DNA of 64,000 nt from Aptenodytes patagonicus. Its lineage: Eukaryota > Chordata > Aves > Sphenisciformes > Spheniscidae. Shown piece after piece: positions 61,201 through 64,000 of the stretch (its first letter is position 1; each line of letters starts with the position of its first letter). The notes under the pieces were generated by a model. It had not been told where the DNA came from, did no database searches, and worked only from the letters and a program-made list of their open reading frames with translations. The stretch spans positions 930,001-994,000 of the forward strand of contig NC_134974.1 in assembly GCF_965638725.1 (NCBI RefSeq), read 5' to 3'. Both the position numbers and the translations under genes were made by a program.

Positions 61201-63404
61201 AGCAAAATGGAGATCTCCCTCACCCTCACTGGCAAGCTGGTGCCGGCGGCCAGCAGCGAGGAGAGCGACACGAGGAGCTTGCTGCTGAGGTGAGGATGGG
61301 CTCCGTGGGCTTCGGGGGAGCTTGCTGGGGGTTGGGATGCCAGGTGGGATGCTCGAGGGGGGCAAGAAAGCCTTGGAACGCAACGAAATAACATGCTGCT
61401 CTCGTGGAGGAGGGTGATGGTCCGGAGCAGATGCCTGACCCCTCCCTCTGGTCCCTAGCACCAAGCAGATGCTGGTGGATGTGATCCAGTCCCAGCCAGG
61501 AGATTCCCTCCCGGAGATCCTGTGGACACTGGCCTCAGAGCACGAGGTGGGATGCGCGAGGCTGCTGCTGGGGATGAGCTAAAAAACTTCTTGGAGAAAC
61601 GGCAAACAAATCCTCAGCAAAAAAAGCTGCCCTGCTCCTCTAGAAGGTTTGGCCACTGCTCTTATGCTCCAGCAGTGGCTGGGCTCCATTTTTCAGAGAA
61701 AGCACGTGTTTTGGGCCAGGAGAGACTATCAAAGTGTGTGTGTGTGTGAGGTGGGGTTTGATTGCTCCATCTCCTCATGTCCCATTCCCGCTGTGCACCA
61801 GGCTCACTCCCTTCTCGTCCCTAGGAAGCCTCCCACGACCATCTCATGCGCAGGCGAGCGCTGCGGGACGCCCAGACCCCTGCCAAGCTGAAACGCAACC
61901 GCTCCCTGGCTGCCAACAGCCAGCTGTCCATGGAGGAGAAGAAGCGCAAGATCATCCGCAACCTGCGGCGCTTGGAGAGCCTGGGGCTCGTGGACTCTGC
62001 CCATCAGTACCAGGAACTCATCGACGAGCTGGCCAAGGTGTGCTGGGGGACACTGAGTCGGGAGGTCACCTCTCTAAACCCGCTTGAGATCCCGCTCTGG
62101 TGCTTCGATAAAGCTCAGAACAAGTTATATCGGCTTTCTTGTACGGCTTCGTTTCCTCCAGGACATCCGCAACCAGAGGCGTTACCGGCAGCACCGCAAA
62201 GGGGAGCTCCTGAAGCTGAGACAGACCCTGCAGGGCCTCAACGCCAAGACCTTGTTTTATGAGGAGCAAATTGATTATTACAACCAGTACATCAAGACCT
62301 GCCTTGACAACCTGGCAGCCAGCAACAAGTACGTTTCCTTACAAAAACCTAATAATTAAAAAAAAAAAAAGGGGCAATTAAAAAAATAAATTTATTTTTT
62401 CTATAAAATCTATCTGGATGTTGGGGTTCCGAGGGGTCGTGTGTGGCTGGAGATCAGCTCTGAGCATGTGGTCCATTCTCTTCAAGGGTCAGCGGGAAAA
62501 CCAAGAAGCTGCAGTCGCTGCACTACACGGCGGCCCGGCTGTTTGAGAAGGGGGTGCTGCTGGAGATCGAGGACTTGCCACTCAGCCAGTACGTAGCCCC
62601 TGGTCCGTGGGATGAGCTATTGCAGCACAAAGCTTGGGCAGGTAGAGGAAAATAGCCCGGGAGGAGGGTGCACGTGGGCCCACCATCGTCCCCCCAAGGA
62701 TGGTGTGAGTTGTTTCGGGTATTACCAGGAGAACATGGGAAAGCTGGGATTTGGAAGGGGGGGGGGATTGGGCTGTGGGTCTGGCCTTGTGTGTGCCCGA
62801 GGGGGTTGCGCTGGGTGGGTGACCCGCTCCTTGATTGCGTTAAAGCCATGAAGCTCCTCTTGGTAGCGAGCGGCTCCTTCCCTTCAGGTTCAGGAATGTG
62901 ATTTTCGACATCATCCCTTGCGAGGAATCGGGCAGGTTCCAGGTGAAAGCCAAATTCATGGGGATCGACATGGAGCGGTTCCAGCTGCATTACCAGGTGG
63001 GGAGCCTGTCCTGGGGCTGCCGGTGCCCCAGCAGGGCCGGGGCAGCCTGGGAGTGCAGGGGCTGGATGGTGCCCCCACAACCTGGCTGGTTTTGAGGGGA
63101 AATCAGAGCCCCAGGGGAGCCCTGCCTGAGCTGGGGACAGCCTCGCTGCGCATCTCCCGATGCAAACCCAGCTCCGTGCTGGCTCCCCTCTCCCCTGGGG
63201 GATGCTGCAGCTGGGTGCCGAGGGTGGGACAGCCCCCTCCCCTGGCTGGACACATGGGGCTGGCGGTAGTGATGGTCACCTCTCCCACAGGACCTGCTGC
63301 AGCTGCAATATGAGGGCGTAGCTGTCATGAAGATGTTTGATAAGGCCAAGGTCAATGTCAACCTGCTCATTTTCCTCCTCAACAAGAAATTCTTCAAGAA
63401 GTAA
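49206..63404 (+). CDS. IQGAP3: IQGAP3, Ras GTPase-activating-like scaffold
   Basis: IQGAP3 binds actin, calmodulin and active Rac1/Cdc42 and promotes proliferation and cytokinesis. I trace 38 coding exons, all GT-AG, totalling 4,923 bases or 1,640 residues (human 1,631). Ends: 49206-49230, 49938-50025, 50397-50553, 50847-50924, 51143-51219, 51400-51467, 51738-51851, 52211-52389, 52701-52788, 53070-53233, 53447-53534, 53700-53863, 54021-54181, 54387-54511, 54697-54860, 55051-55141, 55243-55410, 55528-55670, 55744-55914, 56230-56313, 56595-56666, 57228-57297, 57700-57908, 58160-58312, 58428-58591, 58755-58979, 59065-59205, 59733-59817, 60114-60346, 60436-60568, 60884-60986, 61145-61289, 61459-61546, 61825-62037, 62162-62328, 62487-62588, 62888-62996, 63291-63404. 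Domains: calponin homology about 25-160, IQGAP repeats to 660, WW-like about 667-714, four IQ motifs about 725-846 (RLQARLRGFLVRR, RIQACWRGYKQRR, KIQAGVRMWQARR, KIQAFVRANKARG), GAP-related domain about 968-1328, RasGAP C-terminus about 1407-1603. Exon 26 has a weak donor (GTCAGG). Confidence 0.97.
49248..49301. repeat. (GGGGAC)9 hexanucleotide repeat at the start of IQGAP3 intron 1
   Basis: Nine perfect copies of GGGGAC, starting 18 bases after the exon 1 donor. Four or more G4 runs with two-base spacers can form a stable quadruplex in the non-template strand and in the nascent RNA. Confidence 0.9.
59244..59266. other. Perfect 11-bp inverted repeat (hairpin) in IQGAP3 intron 27
   Basis: GCTGTCGGCTT and its exact reverse complement AAGCCGACAGC are separated by a single G at 59255. 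A further partial copy, TGTCGGCTTCAGC, follows at once. The hairpin starts 38 bases after the donor of exon 27. Confidence 0.8.
62352..62400 (+). terminator. IQGAP3: Possible intronic poly(A) site in IQGAP3 intron 35
   Basis: AATAAA in an AT-only stretch within intron 35, after an A-run of about 13 bases. The last 20 bases (62381-62400) are a perfect palindrome, AAAAAATAAA followed by its reverse complement. Reading on from exon 35 meets a stop at 62357-62359, before this signal, so use of the site would give a messenger that ends in SNKYVSLQKPNN. Confidence 0.35.
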
Positions 63405-63860
63405 CAGGAGTGGGTGGGGAGGGCTGCGGGGGGTGATGCAAACCTGCCAAAGAGAAACCTTGGGGGCAGTGGTCCTGGGCAGCATGTCCCCGTGGCGGGG
63501 AAAGCTGCTGCTTGCAATGAAGCTTTCCTGCCCAGATGCAGCGTGCTTGAGCATCCGCAGCCAACGGCGCCTGGCTGGGGAGAGCGGGGGGTCTCAGAGC
63601 TCAGTCCCAGCCCTGGGCAACCCAAAATCGGTGTTGGCTGGAGGCTGGCTGGGAGCCCCCCGCCCCTGCGGCTTGCACGGGCATGAGCTGGTACCTGACC
63701 CTCCCCGCAGGAAGGATGCGGCTGCCGCAGCTTTTGCGGCACACGTAGCTTTTAAAATCTAGTTTTTGTGGGTATTTTGGCTGTTTAGTTCCTGTGTTGC
63801 TAACAGCCAGCTGCTCAAGGACACTGGATTTCTGGACACTACGCATGTTTTTAGTGATGA

Positions 63861-63866
63861 AATAAA
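63861..63866 (+). terminator. IQGAP3: Poly(A) signal of IQGAP3
   Basis: AATAAA followed by GGTATTTTAATATATTTTTTTC, a T-rich downstream element. It gives a 3' UTR of about 0.48 kb after the stop at 63404. The rest of the window to 64000 holds no recognisable gene. Confidence 0.8.
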
Positions 63867-64000
63867 GGTATTTTAATATATTTTTTTCTTCCTCCCACCT
63901 AAAGGTGGGGAAATGTCAGAATTAGACTTTATATGAGGGTAGGGAGAGGGAGAATATAGAGGCAATAACTGCTTGTGAAGACGCCCATGGGCTGTTCTCT

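Overview
The window is vertebrate nuclear DNA, most likely from a bird or another archosaur/sauropsid. It carries eight spliced protein-coding genes that all have human counterparts on chromosome 1q22. The introns are short, the DNA is GC-rich, CpG-island promoters are frequent, there are many minisatellites, and I recognise almost no interspersed repeat. That combination is typical of a gene-dense avian microchromosome (the chicken chromosome 25 type). The species cannot be read from the sequence. I rebuilt every gene from splice sites and known family proteins. Seven reading frames close exactly in multiples of three at lengths close to the family norm; only the 3' end of TTC24 is left open.

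Layout from left to right: (1) 1 to about 2375, an AT-richer plus-strand stretch with two poly(A) signals, probably the 3' UTR of MEX3A (inferred from synteny); (2) 5006-9915 minus, a RAB11-type GTPase; (3) 11373-14225 minus, RAB25; (4) 15212-16758 minus, LAMTOR2, with a minisatellite in intron 1; (5) 16759-17835, a short head-to-head promoter interval; (6) 17836-29128 plus, UBQLN4; (7) about 30.2-38.3 kb, a gene-poor interval with a 1.6 kb CA-rich satellite, a long alternating purine/pyrimidine tract and one candidate unannotated promoter plus first exon; (8) 38301-40425 plus, GPATCH4; (9) 41088-42855 minus, NAXE, tail to tail with GPATCH4; (10) about 44561-46483 minus, TTC24; (11) 47630-49055, a minisatellite of about 44 bp units; (12) 49206-63404 plus, IQGAP3, 38 coding exons, whole, with its poly(A) signal at 63861.

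The genes do not form one pathway. RAB11-like and RAB25 are sister recycling-endosome GTPases made by tandem duplication. LAMTOR2 is a Ragulator subunit on late endosomes/lysosomes. UBQLN4 is a proteasome shuttle. GPATCH4 is a nucleolar G-patch protein, NAXE repairs damaged NAD(P)H, TTC24 is a TPR protein and IQGAP3 is a cytoskeletal scaffold. Compared with human, the blocks MEX3A-RAB25-LAMTOR2-UBQLN4 and GPATCH4-NAXE-TTC24-IQGAP3 keep their internal order but are joined directly; the satellite-rich gap lies at that junction.

The most interesting points are the RAB11-like/RAB25 pair with identical exon lengths, a 14-bp back-to-back bidirectional poly(A) signal, a 588-bp higher-order repeat in the CA-rich satellite, a minisatellite that places a consensus 5' splice site in every unit on the TTC24 strand, a coding minisatellite in GPATCH4, and a possible intronic poly(A) isoform of IQGAP3. 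I found no wholly new system.
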